Virus record (IMG/VR): IMGVR_UViG_3300036791_000851
Span: 1 to 64,000 of that record
Origin: a virus
Direction: 5' to 3' (one strand)
Length of the DNA: 64,000 nt
Positions within the stretch are counted from its first letter, which is position 1, and each line of letters starts with the position of its first letter. This document shows, piece by piece, positions 1 through 8,954 of the stretch. Below the pieces are notes generated by a model. It saw nothing but the letters and a program-made list of their open reading frames with translations, had not been told where the DNA came from and made no database searches. Made by a program: the position numbers and the translations under genes.

Positions 1-1
1 C

Positions 2-640
2 AACGCCGTGGAGGACAACCAGTACAAGACGGAATTTAATCCGTCGAACCTCGGTCTGCAGGACGTGTTCGCGGTCACCAAGGAAATCTACGCCGCCAAC
101 ATCTTCAACGTCGGCACCGTCTTCGATCCGAATGTCGGTGGTGATCAGCAAGCGCTGTTCTCAGTCAATCATCCGATCGATGTCGGCGTGGTTGCCAACC
201 GGCCGTCGGCCGACGTCGACCTCAACGAATCGACGCTGCTCACGGCAATGACCAACATCAGGAACACCTGGGTCGACGAGCGCAACATCAAGATCGCCGC
301 GCGCGCCGAGCTGGTGCTGGTGCCGGCAGCGCTGGAGCAAGTGATCGTGCGGTTGCTGCGAACCGAGCTTCGTCCCGGAACCAACGACAACGACGTCAAC
401 GCGATCCAGCACGTTGGAGGCGGCTTGCGCGACTACATCGTCGACGAATTTCTGACGTCGCCGTATGCGTGGTTCATCAAGACCGACAAGCGCGGGTTGA
501 TCTACTACGATCGTGTGCCATTCGAGATGGATATGTACGTCGATTTTGATACAGATAATTTGAAGGTGAAGGGTAGAGAGCGTTATGCTTTCAGCTACTT
601 CGACTGGCGCGCTGTGTATGGATCGTTCCCGACTTCCTGA
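2..640 (+). CDS. Major capsid protein, C-terminal part (5' end outside window)
   Basis: This is the shell-forming head protein. The frame is open to the left edge, so the true start lies outside; the GTG at 8 is internal. Visible segments are LFSVNHP (about residue 53), LVLVPAALE (about 103), a stretch ending in TDKRGLIYYDR, and the closing RERYAFSYFDWRAVYG. These follow the order seen in the C-terminal half of HK97-fold phage capsid proteins. About 212 residues remain where the family usually has 300-350. The gene heads a plus-strand run of head and tail genes. The family call rests on remembered motif patterns and position. Confidence 0.8.
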   Translation, partial: NAVEDNQYKTEFNPSNLGLQDVFAVTKEIYAANIFNVGTVFDPNVGGDQQALFSVNHPIDVGVVANRPSADVDLNESTLLTAMTNIRNTWVDERNIKIAARAELVLVPAALEQVIVRLLRTELRPGTNDNDVNAIQHVGGGLRDYIVDEFLTSPYAWFIKTDKRGLIYYDRVPFEMDMYVDFDTDNLKVKGRERYAFSYFDWRAVYGSFPTS

Positions 641-668
641 GACGCGAATCAGGTGAGGGAGACAATGG

Positions 669-908
669 ATGGCACGGCAGTCAACGCGAGGTCCGATTGG
701 CAATTCCCCGCGTGACCTCGGTGACGACTTCATCGGGGAAGCGGCAGAGCCGGCGAAAGGCGGTACACCGCCGCGCTGGCCGCCAAATCCCAAGCGCATT
801 ACGACTAACAGCTTTCATGCCAAGGTGAGCGGCGATCCCGCGCGCAAGCGTGCCGATCGCTCGCCGACCTATCGGCGCGGGCATTTCATGAAGGGAGGCC
901 GCAAATGA
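669..908 (+). CDS. Small basic phage protein of unknown function
   Basis: It encodes 79 residues, hydrophilic and basic, rich in Pro, Arg and Lys, ending FMKGGRK. The start is the ATG at 669 after a GAGGGAGAC ribosome-binding site. An ATG four bases earlier is in another frame. The stop overlaps the start of the next gene by four bases, so the two are probably translationally coupled. No domain is recognised. Its place between the capsid gene and the GG-motif protein suggests a minor head function, which is inference. Confidence 0.55.
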   Translation: MARQSTRGPIGNSPRDLGDDFIGEAAEPAKGGTPPRWPPNPKRITTNSFHAKVSGDPARKRADRSPTYRRGHFMKGGRK

Positions 909-1612
909 AACGCAGACTTCCTCCCGCTTTCCTCAAAAAGAAGAAAAAGGCGCCACCGTTTCAAAGCAACGTCGAAGGTGCGGCCGCTCGCCACCGTCCC
1001 GATCGCAAGGCGCGCGGCGGCGCCGTCAAGGGCGCCTTTGGCGAGGTCGAGGCACCGAACAAGAAGGTGGGCGCCGAAGGCAAGGTAGAGCAGAAGTTTC
1101 AGGAAGGCGGCAGTGTTCGGAAACGGTACAACGCACCGCGACCGCCGTGGACGGACTACGAGCAAGAGTTTACCCGCCATCCCAGCAAGGAATTTGGCTA
1201 CGCCGGCACCGGACGCCGTGGGACGGATGAAAATGCGGATGAAGGCGCGGGCACAACCCCGGAGAAAAAGCAGTTCGGCGGCAGAGTCAGCCATGCGGTC
1301 GTCAGAGACGTCGCGCATGGCGACCCGATGCGCCATCGCAGTACGACGGTCCATCGTGTGTCGAGAGACCCCGCGGCCGGCGGTTACAAGAAAGGCGGCC
1401 GGCTGACCGCAGGTGAGCGCCAGTCGCTGCCGCGTTCCGACTTCGCGCTCCCCGGCAAGGGTAAGGGGCCGAAAGGCGCGGGCTCTGGTTCGTATCCGAT
1501 CCCGGATCGAAGCCACGCTGCGAACGCGCTCGCGCGCTCATCGGGCAAACCGGTAGCGGCAGCGGTCCGAGCTAAGGTGCATGCCAAGTATCCGGACATG
1601 GGAGAGAAATAA
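905..1612 (+). CDS. Basic GG-motif virion-region protein with C-terminal DUF6582-like segment
   Basis: It encodes 235 residues, very basic and probably disordered for the first two thirds. Four copies of a short G-G-x-V/L turn flanked by basic or aromatic residues are visible (ARGGAVKG, EGGSVRKRY, FGGRVSHAV, KKGGRLTAG). The last 60 residues carry LPRSDFALPGKGKGPKG, then SYPIPDRSHAANALAR and a KVHAKYP end. That segment recurs in phage and actinobacterial proteins of unknown function (DUF6582-like, from memory). The start ATG overlaps the preceding stop. Its role is unknown; a head-associated or internal protein is likely from position. Confidence 0.65.
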   Translation: MKRRLPPAFLKKKKKAPPFQSNVEGAAARHRPDRKARGGAVKGAFGEVEAPNKKVGAEGKVEQKFQEGGSVRKRYNAPRPPWTDYEQEFTRHPSKEFGYAGTGRRGTDENADEGAGTTPEKKQFGGRVSHAVVRDVAHGDPMRHRSTTVHRVSRDPAAGGYKKGGRLTAGERQSLPRSDFALPGKGKGPKGAGSGSYPIPDRSHAANALARSSGKPVAAAVRAKVHAKYPDMGEK

Positions 1613-1644
1613 GCTTCCTGCGCTCGTCCAGCCGCGCAGGGACA

Positions 1645-1702
1645 GGAGAGGCTGGGTCTATCCAAAGTCCTCCTCTTACACGGGTAGCGATCCAGCCTCT
1701 CC
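1645..1702 (+). other. Large inverted repeat between head genes
   Basis: GGAGAGGCTGG at 1645-1655 is the exact reverse complement of 1692-1702, with a 36-base loop. It fills most of the 112-base gap between the GG-motif gene and the next structural gene. No T-run follows, so it is not a classical terminator. It could be an RNA-processing or mRNA-stabilising hairpin. Confidence 0.5.
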
Positions 1703-1724
1703 AACCGTTTAAGGCAAGATCAAG

Positions 1725-2285
1725 ATGGCGACGATCAAGAATAAGATTATTGGCGGCAACCAGAATGTGAGCGCGGCCGCGGTTGCGGTCGGCGGCTCCG
1801 GCTATGCCGTCGGCAACACCATCACGCTGGCCAATGGTGTCGTGCTCACGGTCGCGACGCTTTCAGTCAGCGCGGTTGCTACTGTCACGGTCACCAGTGG
1901 AGGTAATATCCCGGGGGGACAATCGCCGCCGGCAAACCCGCAGGCCCAGGTGTCGACCAATGGCGCCGGTACTGGAGCAACTTTCAACCTGACCTGGGTT
2001 GCCACGGTGCCGGGCCCGCAATTGTATGCCTGTGACTGGATGCAGGAGCCGTTCCAGATGGATGTCTTTGTCAATCCGACTGGGACCGGCACCTATGGAA
2101 TACAGTATACGCTCGATGATGTGATGAACACGCCGTCGGGACAAGTGCGCTGGATCAACGACACCACCATCCCGGCCGGCACGACCGGGCAGAAGCAGAC
2201 AACCTACAGCAGTCCGATTACCGCGTTGCTGCTGACGATCACGGCACTGAGCGCGCCGATCGAATGGAAGATATTGCAGAGCTAG
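1725..2285 (+). CDS. Head-associated structural protein with Gly-Tyr turn domain
   Basis: It encodes 186 residues. Residues about 15-90 are Ala/Val/Thr/Gly-rich and include GGSGYAVGNTITLANG and GAGTGATFNLTW, a short beta module repeated in many phage surface proteins. The C-terminal half (ACDWMQEPFQMDVFV, then a TYGIQYTLDDV-like segment) is characteristic of small head or neck proteins next to capsid genes. ATG at 1725 follows GGCAAGATCAAG, a weak ribosome-binding site. A decoration or head-completion protein is the likeliest role; this is by position and composition only. Confidence 0.6.
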   Translation: MATIKNKIIGGNQNVSAAAVAVGGSGYAVGNTITLANGVVLTVATLSVSAVATVTVTSGGNIPGGQSPPANPQAQVSTNGAGTGATFNLTWVATVPGPQLYACDWMQEPFQMDVFVNPTGTGTYGIQYTLDDVMNTPSGQVRWINDTTIPAGTTGQKQTTYSSPITALLLTITALSAPIEWKILQS

Positions 2286-2294
2286 GGGCAGGCG

Positions 2295-2993
2295 GTGAAT
2301 GGCACCACTGGCACTTTCGCATGGTACCCAGCCCTCGCTGACATCGTCTTTGCGGCGTACGGGCGCTGTCAGGTTCGCCGCAACGCGATCGGCATTGATC
2401 ATCTCATTGACGCCGCCATGGCGGCAAACCTGTTGCAGGTTGACTGGTCGAATGAGCAGGTCAATCTCTGGACCGTCGATCTGCAGACCATAGCGCTGAA
2501 GCCGTTCACGGCCACCTATGACGTCGATCCGGCGACCGTGATGATCATGGCGGCCTACATCACGACCGGAACCAATCCGCCCAAAGACCGCATCATCACC
2601 TCGGTTGATCGCGATATATACGCCAGCTATCCCGACAAGGTGACGCCGGGGCGGGTGACGGTTTATTGGTTCAACCATCTGATCAATCCAACGATCACGG
2701 TGTGGCAACCGCCGAACGATGAAGAGCCCTATACGCTGAATTTCTATCGTGCGCGGCAAATCCAGGACGCATCGGTGCCAGGCGGCCTGACGGCCGAGGT
2801 GCCTTACCGTTTTCTCGAAGCTTATGTTGCCGGCTTGGCGTTCAAGCTTGCCGAGCTTTATGCCCCGGCGCGCATGGAAGAGCTGGCGGCGCGCGCGCTC
2901 GGTGCCCTCGACAAGGCCAAGAAGCGCGACGTCGAGAATGCGCCGCTGCGCATCGTTCCGGCGCTCGGCGGCTACACGGATGCTTCGTATTGA
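2295..2993 (+). CDS. Head-tail adaptor-like structural protein
   Basis: It encodes 232 residues from a GTG start nine bases after the previous stop (GGGGCAGGCG precedes it). A conserved-looking C-terminal helical stretch, RFLEAYVAGLAFKLAELY, is followed by a long helix with ALDKAKKRDVEN and a PLRIVP end. This pattern matches podovirus adaptor or tail-tube-A/gp4-like proteins that sit under the portal. The central part (DPATVMIMAAYITTG, VTVYWFNHL) is beta-rich. Assignment is by pattern; the exact connector class is uncertain. Confidence 0.55.
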   Translation: MNGTTGTFAWYPALADIVFAAYGRCQVRRNAIGIDHLIDAAMAANLLQVDWSNEQVNLWTVDLQTIALKPFTATYDVDPATVMIMAAYITTGTNPPKDRIITSVDRDIYASYPDKVTPGRVTVYWFNHLINPTITVWQPPNDEEPYTLNFYRARQIQDASVPGGLTAEVPYRFLEAYVAGLAFKLAELYAPARMEELAARALGALDKAKKRDVENAPLRIVPALGGYTDASY

Positions 2994-3002
2994 AGGTGAA
3001 AG

Positions 3003-3470
3003 ATGACTCGAGAAGAGGTTCGCGAGCTATTTGATTACAATCCAGATGATGGGCTTCTGCGCTGGCGCAAGGGGCGTAGAGCTGGCTGCGTTGCTGGCAC
3101 CCCGAATAGTGGAGGGCGTCTTACGGTATGGGCCGGAGAAAAGTACAAGCAACATTATGTGCATCGTCTGATTTGGTTGTGGGTCTATGGTGTGTGGCCA
3201 TCCGAGATGGACCACGTCAATCTCAATAGGACTGATAATCGGTTGGCTAATTTGCGGCTTTGTACGGCGTCACAAAGTGCTGCGAATAGGCGGGGATGGG
3301 CCAAGTCCGGTTTCAAAGGCGTTCATCAGCGTGGAAAGAAGTGGGCAGCCTATATCACGAAAAACGGCGTGAAATGCTATATCGGGATTTATTTCACGCC
3401 TGGGTTAGCGAACGCAGCTTTTCTTGAAGCGGCTAAATCAATTCATGGTGCATTTGCGAGGGGGATGTGA
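3003..3470 (+). CDS. HNH homing endonuclease with AP2 domain
   Basis: It encodes 155 residues. Residues 45-95 hold the HNH_3-type core: VHRLIWLWVYGVWP, then MDHVNLNRTDNRLANLRL, then an Asn-rich end NRR. The C-terminal 50 residues match an AP2 DNA-binding domain (SGFKGVHQRGKKWAAYI, then GIYFTPGLANAAF). Freestanding enzymes of this kind cut intron- or gene-less alleles and spread by repair. It sits between two structural genes with very short gaps and is less GC-rich than its neighbours, which supports insertion as a mobile gene. Start ATG at 3003 follows a GAAGGTGAAAG ribosome-binding site. Confidence 0.9.
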   Translation: MTREEVRELFDYNPDDGLLRWRKGRRAGCVAGTPNSGGRLTVWAGEKYKQHYVHRLIWLWVYGVWPSEMDHVNLNRTDNRLANLRLCTASQSAANRRGWAKSGFKGVHQRGKKWAAYITKNGVKCYIGIYFTPGLANAAFLEAAKSIHGAFARGM

Positions 3471-3772
3471 TGGGCAGTTTTGCTCCTCGGGGCCATGCCA
3501 AGCTCGATCCGCAGCATCCGTCGGCTTTCGCCATTTGCGAGAGGTGTGGATTCCAATATCTCCATCGTGATCTAAAGTGGGATACCCAGTATCGCGGCCG
3601 CGAGATACGCAGGACCGGATATCTGGTCTGCCCGACCTGTACCGACATTCCCAATCCGACCTTGCGGCCGATCGTGGTGCCGGCTGATCCGCCGCCAATC
3701 CTCAATCCGCGGTCGGAGACGCAGGAAGTCCCGCCGACCACGCCGCCCTACAAACCGCCGCAGATACCTTGA
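3470..3772 (+). CDS. Zinc-ribbon phage structural-region protein
   Basis: It encodes 100 residues. A CERCGFQY pair near residue 24 and a CPTCTD pair near residue 55 form a probable zinc ribbon. The rest is Pro-rich and ends in PPYKPPQIP. Proteins of this kind, with CGF...HxDL...TGxLVCPxC, are common among phage head-tail genes, and their function is not established. The start ATG at 3470 overlaps the endonuclease stop by one base; a GTG directly before it is in frame but less likely. Confidence 0.65.
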   Translation: MGSFAPRGHAKLDPQHPSAFAICERCGFQYLHRDLKWDTQYRGREIRRTGYLVCPTCTDIPNPTLRPIVVPADPPPILNPRSETQEVPPTTPPYKPPQIP

Positions 3773-3787
3773 TCTTGGAGGACCGTG

Positions 3788-5635
3788 ATGGCACTTGGAA
3801 CTTTTACTGTCCTCGACGGCAATGGCACTCCCGTTCCGATCCAGGTTCTGAACATTCCTACCCCGTCCGTGACTTGGGCTCATGTTCTCATCGACGGCTT
3901 GGCTGGCGCCAATGTTGCTGCCATCACGCCGGCGAACGCGCTCAAGGTTGACGGCAGCGGCGCCACCCAGCCGGTCTCGTTTTCTGGAGCAATGACGGTC
4001 AATGGCGCAGTGTCGGTTATTCAAGGCACCAACACCGCAGCCGTTAAGCCGCCGTCGACTGGTCCGGTTGCGTCCGATCCGGCGCTGGTGGTGGCGATCT
4101 CGCCAAATTCGGCGCTTACGCTAGGCTCAGTTTCAATTGCGCAGGGCGCCAATACTGCGAGCGTCAAAGCGCCTTCGACTGCGCCCGTTGCCGCTGATCC
4201 TGCGCTGGTTGTCGCGATCTCGCCCAATTCGCCGACGCTTGCCAGCTCGGTGGCGATCGCGCAGGGTGGTAATACGGCTGCGGTCAAGTCGGCAGCGACT
4301 GCTCCGCTTACATCTGATCCCGCACTGGTCGTGGCGATCTCGCCCAATTCTCCGACGCTCGCCAGCTCGGTTTCGATTGCACAAGGCGGCAATACTGCAA
4401 CCGTGTCGGCAGGCGGGGCACTAAAAGTCGACAGTTCGAGTGTCACCCAACCGGTCTCTATTGCGGGGTCGGTGACTGTTTCTGGCACCGTCACGGCCAA
4501 CATCGGGGCGGCTGGAGCGCTGGCCCTGGAGGGCGGCGGCAATCTTGCCGCTATCCGTGCATCGCTGGTTGCTCCTGGTACGGCGCTTGGATCAGTTCAA
4601 GAGCAGATGGTTGCCGGCAGCGTGACGACCGCTGCTCCAGCCTATAGCGCTGGTCTGATCAGCCCGTTGTCGCTCACGACTACAGGTGCGCTTCGGGTTG
4701 ATAATTCTGCTGTGACGCAGCCGATCAGCGGAGCGATCACAGTCTCAAGTGGTTCGGTTGCAATCTTACAGGGCGGCAACACTGCTGCGGTGAAGGCGGC
4801 CAGCACGGCGCCGGTTGCGGCTGATCCGGCGTTGGTTGTGACACTCTCTCCCAATTCGCCGTCGAACCCGGTTTCGATCGCCCAAGGCGGCAACACCGCC
4901 GTCGTCAAGGCAGCTTCTACTTCTCCAGTACCAGCTGATCCTGCTCTGGTTACTACGTTATCCCCAAATTCGGCTGCGTTGAAGATTTGGGATGCAACAA
5001 ACTATACCGTGGTTAAGCCGGGATTGACGCCGCCAGCTGCTGCCGATGCCGCTCTGGTTGTCGCAATCTCTCCGAACTCGCAGAACCCCAACGGCCAGGC
5101 CACGATGGCGAGTAGTTCGCCCGTGGTTCCGGCGAGCGATTATGTTGGTCCGGTCGTTGGCAATATCGCCGCTGGTACAACCGATAGCGGCAATCCTGTC
5201 AAGATTGGTGCCATAGGCCGAACTACCAATCCCGGGGGTGTAACCGACGGCCAACGGACGAGTCTGATTGCAGACAAGCTCGGCAAGCTAATTACGGTTG
5301 GAGCAATTCGTATTCTCAAGGGCGTCACCCAGACAGCGATCACGGTCAATACCGAGACCACGATCATTGCCGCGGGTGCGGCTGGTGTTTTCAACGATCT
5401 CTACGGTTTAATCCTAGCCAACAGCAGCGCAACGGCTACGACCGTGACGATAAAAGATGCCACCGGTGGTACAACCAGGGCCGTGATTGTGGTACCGGCC
5501 GGAGAAACACGCGGGTTCATGTTGCCGGTCGATAGCGCAATTCCGCAGGCGGCGGCTGCCAGCGCTTGGACAGCGACGTGTAGCACGGCAGTCACCACCC
5601 TCAATGTTACCGCGCTCTGGGTGCAAAACACATGA
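3788..5635 (+). CDS. Repeat-built virion surface or fibre-like protein
   Basis: It encodes 615 residues after a TTGGAGGACC ribosome-binding site. The middle is built from about 40-residue units of the form QGGNTAAVK-x(5)-P-x(3)-DPALVVAISPNSP, with linkers such as GGALKVDSSSVTQPVS. The last 130 residues (LKGVTQTAITVNTETTIIAAGAAGVF onward) form a separate beta-rich domain also seen at the end of other phage surface proteins. Gly, Ala, Val and Thr dominate, as in shaft proteins. It overlaps the LamG gene by four bases. Likely a tail-fibre or head-fibre shaft; which virion part carries it is unknown. Confidence 0.6.
   Translation: MALGTFTVLDGNGTPVPIQVLNIPTPSVTWAHVLIDGLAGANVAAITPANALKVDGSGATQPVSFSGAMTVNGAVSVIQGTNTAAVKPPSTGPVASDPALVVAISPNSALTLGSVSIAQGANTASVKAPSTAPVAADPALVVAISPNSPTLASSVAIAQGGNTAAVKSAATAPLTSDPALVVAISPNSPTLASSVSIAQGGNTATVSAGGALKVDSSSVTQPVSIAGSVTVSGTVTANIGAAGALALEGGGNLAAIRASLVAPGTALGSVQEQMVAGSVTTAAPAYSAGLISPLSLTTTGALRVDNSAVTQPISGAITVSSGSVAILQGGNTAAVKAASTAPVAADPALVVTLSPNSPSNPVSIAQGGNTAVVKAASTSPVPADPALVTTLSPNSAALKIWDATNYTVVKPGLTPPAAADAALVVAISPNSQNPNGQATMASSSPVVPASDYVGPVVGNIAAGTTDSGNPVKIGAIGRTTNPGGVTDGQRTSLIADKLGKLITVGAIRILKGVTQTAITVNTETTIIAAGAAGVFNDLYGLILANSSATATTVTIKDATGGTTRAVIVVPAGETRGFMLPVDSAIPQAAAASAWTATCSTAVTTLNVTALWVQNT
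4025..4384 (+). repeat. Three exact-period 120-nt coding repeats
   Basis: The G-x-NTA codons recur at 4025, 4145, 4265 and 4385, a period of exactly 120 nt (40 codons). The copies differ by many silent and some coding changes. Further, less regular copies begin near 4772 and 4886. This is a diverged tandem duplication inside the fibre-like gene. Confidence 0.8.
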
Positions 5636-6378
5636 GCATGATGGGTGTTCTTATCGATCGAAAGGTGGTGACAGGTGCTGGTGATTACACCACTGGCCTG
5701 ACCAACTATTGGCCGCTGGACGACGCCAATACGAATGTGGGGGCGCAAAACGTAGATGATGTTGTTGCAAGTAACAACGCTCTTTGGCCTAATGCCGGTA
5801 CCGTCACCAGTGCTGCAGGCCCCCCAAGTTCATCACTTGCAACGGCACGTGCGCTCGATGGTGCAGCAAACACTCGACTGGCGATCACCACCACTCCGCG
5901 CAACTGGAATACCGGCGGTAGTTTCTCGATTGCGTTCTGGGGATTCGTCACGAGTAACACAGTCAATAGTTCGGGCGGTGGTGGCCAGACGTTCTTTTGC
6001 AGCGATCTGGTCGGGGACGGCTCGAATTATGTACGTATTTCCTGCCGCGCCACCACACCCGGCGGGTGCTACTTCGGCACTTCCTCTACGGGCATTGCGA
6101 GTAGCGCTACGGTCTTTTTGAATAACACTTGGGTACACATTGTCGCCACTAATTCGGGTGGTGGTGCAGGCGGCGCAATGATTTTGTATGCCGGTGGCGT
6201 CGCTCTCTCTACTGCCGCGCTCAACGGCAACTTCGGCGGGAATGCTGTTTTCGACAATATGGGGGCGATGAACACCACAGACGGCATGCTCACGGGGCGA
6301 CTACAGAAAGTTCGACTTTATAGTCGAGCGCTGTCCGCTGCTGATGTAGCGGCGCTTTTTGCGGCAGGAGGAGGCTAA
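5632..6378 (+). CDS. LamG/concanavalin-like carbohydrate-binding protein
   Basis: It encodes 248 residues. The N-terminal NYWPLDDAN, then SLATARALDGAANT and WNTGGSFSIAFWGF, then NNTWVHIVA with a long Gly-rich turn, and finally GRLQKVRLYSRALSAADVAALF follow the order of a Laminin_G_3 (concanavalin-like lectin) domain over nearly the whole length. Such domains bind glycans; here it probably helps adsorption. The start ATG overlaps the stop of the upstream fibre-like gene, and the next gene, a tailspike, follows directly. Confidence 0.8.
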   Translation: MSMMGVLIDRKVVTGAGDYTTGLTNYWPLDDANTNVGAQNVDDVVASNNALWPNAGTVTSAAGPPSSSLATARALDGAANTRLAITTTPRNWNTGGSFSIAFWGFVTSNTVNSSGGGGQTFFCSDLVGDGSNYVRISCRATTPGGCYFGTSSTGIASSATVFLNNTWVHIVATNSGGGAGGAMILYAGGVALSTAALNGNFGGNAVFDNMGAMNTTDGMLTGRLQKVRLYSRALSAADVAALFAAGGG

Positions 6379-7578
6379 ATGCCCGTCATCAACGTCAAAT
6401 CTGCTCCCTACAATGCCTTCGGAGATGCGATTCACGATGACAGCGGAGCCATTCAGAATGCCTTCAACGACGCATTCGGCACGAGCGGATCGCCACACGG
6501 CTCAAACACAGCCTTAAACAGTGATGTGTATTTCCCGGCTGGGAATTACCTGTGTAATTCCTTGCATCTGACAAAGGTGGTGAATGGTCGTATTTTCGGC
6601 GACAATCTTCGCGCGAGTACCCTCATTTGGAGCGGCGGTGCTCCGTCCCCAGGTGCGTCGATCATCTCTACTGATGGATTCACAAACAGCATCGTTGAGA
6701 ACCTTGGATTCAACTGTAACTCAATTGATAGTAGCAACCTGCGCATCTTTAACCTGGATTGGCAGGGCGACACGTCGAACGGGGGAGGACTATCAGGAAA
6801 CACATTTTTTAGTTGTTTTCTGATCGGTGCTGGCACCGGTTTGACCACCGGTATAGCCGTCGCTCCAAGCAATAATGGCGGCACATCCAATACATTCTTT
6901 AGTGTCGCCGGCCAATCCTGCTGTGCGATCAAAATCATTGGATCGGGAGCAAACGGTAATCAAATGCTCGAGTGTGATTTCGGTGGTACTCCGAAAATGA
7001 CGTGGGTTGCGGGAGGGACGAATACCAGCTTGGTTGGTTGTCAGTGGTCAACCTCGGTCGATGGCGGGATTGTTCAATTCGACAGTGGTAGTGTGATTGT
7101 TGCAGGATGCCGCTGCGAGCAACAGCCAGCTGGACTGCCAAATTGGTCCTGGCTCAACATCACTGCCGGCAGTCTGATAGTAAATGCGTGTGGTGTTCAG
7201 AGTAACGGTAGTAGCGGAAGAGGGTTTGTGACCATGGCTGCTCCCGCAAGTGTTGTCCTGGATGGAGTGTTCGATGGGGCAGGGTCCAACGGGAAGATAG
7301 GTGGTACTGGCACGCTTGAGATTCACAGCGCTAGGTTCGTTGGACCACCAGACCCAGGCCAAGCGATATCGGGTTTTACTGGCTCGCTGGCGCTCTGGCG
7401 ATTACCGAATACGCTGTATGCAAATCTTCCGGCCACTCCGCACGCAGGAATGGAGGCCAACATCACAGATGGCGACAATACGCATTTGACGTACCTTGGA
7501 ACAACGGAATCGGGTGGCGGCACGCGCTGCAAGAAATACCATTATAATGGAACAGCCTGGGCTCTGATTGGAATATGA
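6379..7578 (+). CDS. Tailspike 1, right-handed beta-helix (pectate-lyase-like)
   Basis: It encodes 399 residues, with ATG immediately after the LamG gene's stop and a GCAGGAGGAGG ribosome-binding site. The N-terminus DAIHDDSGAIQNAFNDAF, then VYFPAGNY, is the usual entry to a pectate-lyase-3 beta-helix. It is followed by about 250 residues of N/S/G-rich beta rungs (FTNSIVENLGF, NTFFSCF). The last 50 residues form a small terminal module (LPATPHAGMEANITDGD, GTTESGGG, NGTAWALIG) shared with the next gene and with the gene at 14420. Role: host surface-polysaccharide binding or cleavage. Catalytic residues cannot be named. Confidence 0.85.
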   Translation: MPVINVKSAPYNAFGDAIHDDSGAIQNAFNDAFGTSGSPHGSNTALNSDVYFPAGNYLCNSLHLTKVVNGRIFGDNLRASTLIWSGGAPSPGASIISTDGFTNSIVENLGFNCNSIDSSNLRIFNLDWQGDTSNGGGLSGNTFFSCFLIGAGTGLTTGIAVAPSNNGGTSNTFFSVAGQSCCAIKIIGSGANGNQMLECDFGGTPKMTWVAGGTNTSLVGCQWSTSVDGGIVQFDSGSVIVAGCRCEQQPAGLPNWSWLNITAGSLIVNACGVQSNGSSGRGFVTMAAPASVVLDGVFDGAGSNGKIGGTGTLEIHSARFVGPPDPGQAISGFTGSLALWRLPNTLYANLPATPHAGMEANITDGDNTHLTYLGTTESGGGTRCKKYHYNGTAWALIGI

Positions 7579-7579
7579 C

Positions 7580-8953
7580 ATGACACTCAGTATTCCTAGC
7601 CTCACGTCTTTCACTTCGGCTAAGCCGCCCATAGCTGGCTGCATTGATGTGACAACCTATGGCGCAGACAAAACTGGAGGAACCGTTACCGCAGATTCGG
7701 GGCCTGCAATACAAGCTGCTTTCAATGCTGCATGGCCGGCTCGTGCAACTCCGACTAGCGCATGTGATCCAACCAAGAACATTCCAGTCTACTTCCCCGC
7801 CGGTACCTATAACATCGCAACTACGATCAACATCATTGGCGTTTCAGGCGCTCTTATATTTGGCGATGGGCCAACGGCTTCAATTCTGAAGTGGACGGGC
7901 GCTCGTGGTTCCGGTCAGCTCGATACCCCTGCCGATATTGGTAGTGGGTCTGGCACTGGCACCTTCAGCCACTTGATCTTGTGCAATGGCCTTAACCATT
8001 CGACGATCCGTGACCTTGGTTTCGATATGGGCACCTCCTCTGGAAACAGAGATACAGAAGGGACGATGTGCTTCAACTGGAATTGGGAAGGAAACCCGGG
8101 CGGCAATCCCGTACTCCACGAAGGTAACACCCATGTTAAGTTTTTTAACTTGAACTTTTCTAACGCTGGATACGGCTTGATCTGCGCTTCTCTCGAACCG
8201 GCAGCATTACCGCCCGGAGGTTACCCGCCAAATGGCGGCAGCGGCAATCAAAGCGACACGGTGGTTGTTTGGAATTGCAATTTTAATAACATTTCCGTTG
8301 GATTAGGTGCGTACCAGTTCAACGCTATCGGCTACAGTGTACGTGGAGGCTCGTTTACAAATTGCGCATATGGAATCAAAAGCAAGAATGCAGTGGAGGT
8401 TATCGACGGAGTGACTTTTTCTGGCAGTTCCGGTTTTGATGTACAGTCCGATTTTCCGTGTGTCATTCTTCGTTGTCACAGCACCAGCGGCGCTAATGGT
8501 TCCTTTTATAACTTTTCTGAGATGAACATCATTGGCTGTACCTTTGCCACGTTTGCTGTTAATGGCAGTGATGCGACCGGTGTTCTCTCGATAGAGGGCT
8601 GCACTCTCACTAGTAGCGCCGCCACAATGGGTGGGTACGGCAGCACGGATGTAATTACGTCGAGTCCTGCGACTACCATCGTGGCGGGTGATCCGTTCGC
8701 TCCTCCAGGTAATCTAACCTACTGGCAGCAGACAACCACTTTCGCAGCATTAACCGCAAAAACTGCCCGCAATGGCTACGAGGCCATCATCTCTGATGGC
8801 GATGCGAATACGACGTGGGGCCATGTCGAGACTGGAGGAGGGTCCACATCCAAGCAGATAAGATGGAACGGAACCGCCTGGACCGTTGTGGCACCGACAA
8901 CGAGCGGAACTACTCCTACTGCTGGGTTTTCCGGTAAGTCGCGGGTTAAATAA
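7580..8953 (+). CDS. Tailspike 2, right-handed beta-helix (pectate-lyase-like)
   Basis: It encodes 457 residues from ATG at 7580, two bases after the stop of tailspike 1. The start of the helix is clear: DVTTYGADKTGG, SGPAIQAAFNAAW, then VYFPAGTYNI. Rungs such as HSTIRDLGFDMG and IIGCTFATF continue to about residue 375. The final module (ISDGDANTTWGHVETGGG, NGTAWTVV) is homologous to that of tailspike 1. The two genes are tandem paralogues with strongly diverged rungs, as expected if they recognise different sugars. A TTG four codons upstream is a less likely start. Confidence 0.85.
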   Translation: MTLSIPSLTSFTSAKPPIAGCIDVTTYGADKTGGTVTADSGPAIQAAFNAAWPARATPTSACDPTKNIPVYFPAGTYNIATTINIIGVSGALIFGDGPTASILKWTGARGSGQLDTPADIGSGSGTGTFSHLILCNGLNHSTIRDLGFDMGTSSGNRDTEGTMCFNWNWEGNPGGNPVLHEGNTHVKFFNLNFSNAGYGLICASLEPAALPPGGYPPNGGSGNQSDTVVVWNCNFNNISVGLGAYQFNAIGYSVRGGSFTNCAYGIKSKNAVEVIDGVTFSGSSGFDVQSDFPCVILRCHSTSGANGSFYNFSEMNIIGCTFATFAVNGSDATGVLSIEGCTLTSSAATMGGYGSTDVITSSPATTIVAGDPFAPPGNLTYWQQTTTFAALTAKTARNGYEAIISDGDANTTWGHVETGGGSTSKQIRWNGTAWTVVAPTTSGTTPTAGFSGKSRVK

Positions 8954-8954
8954 C

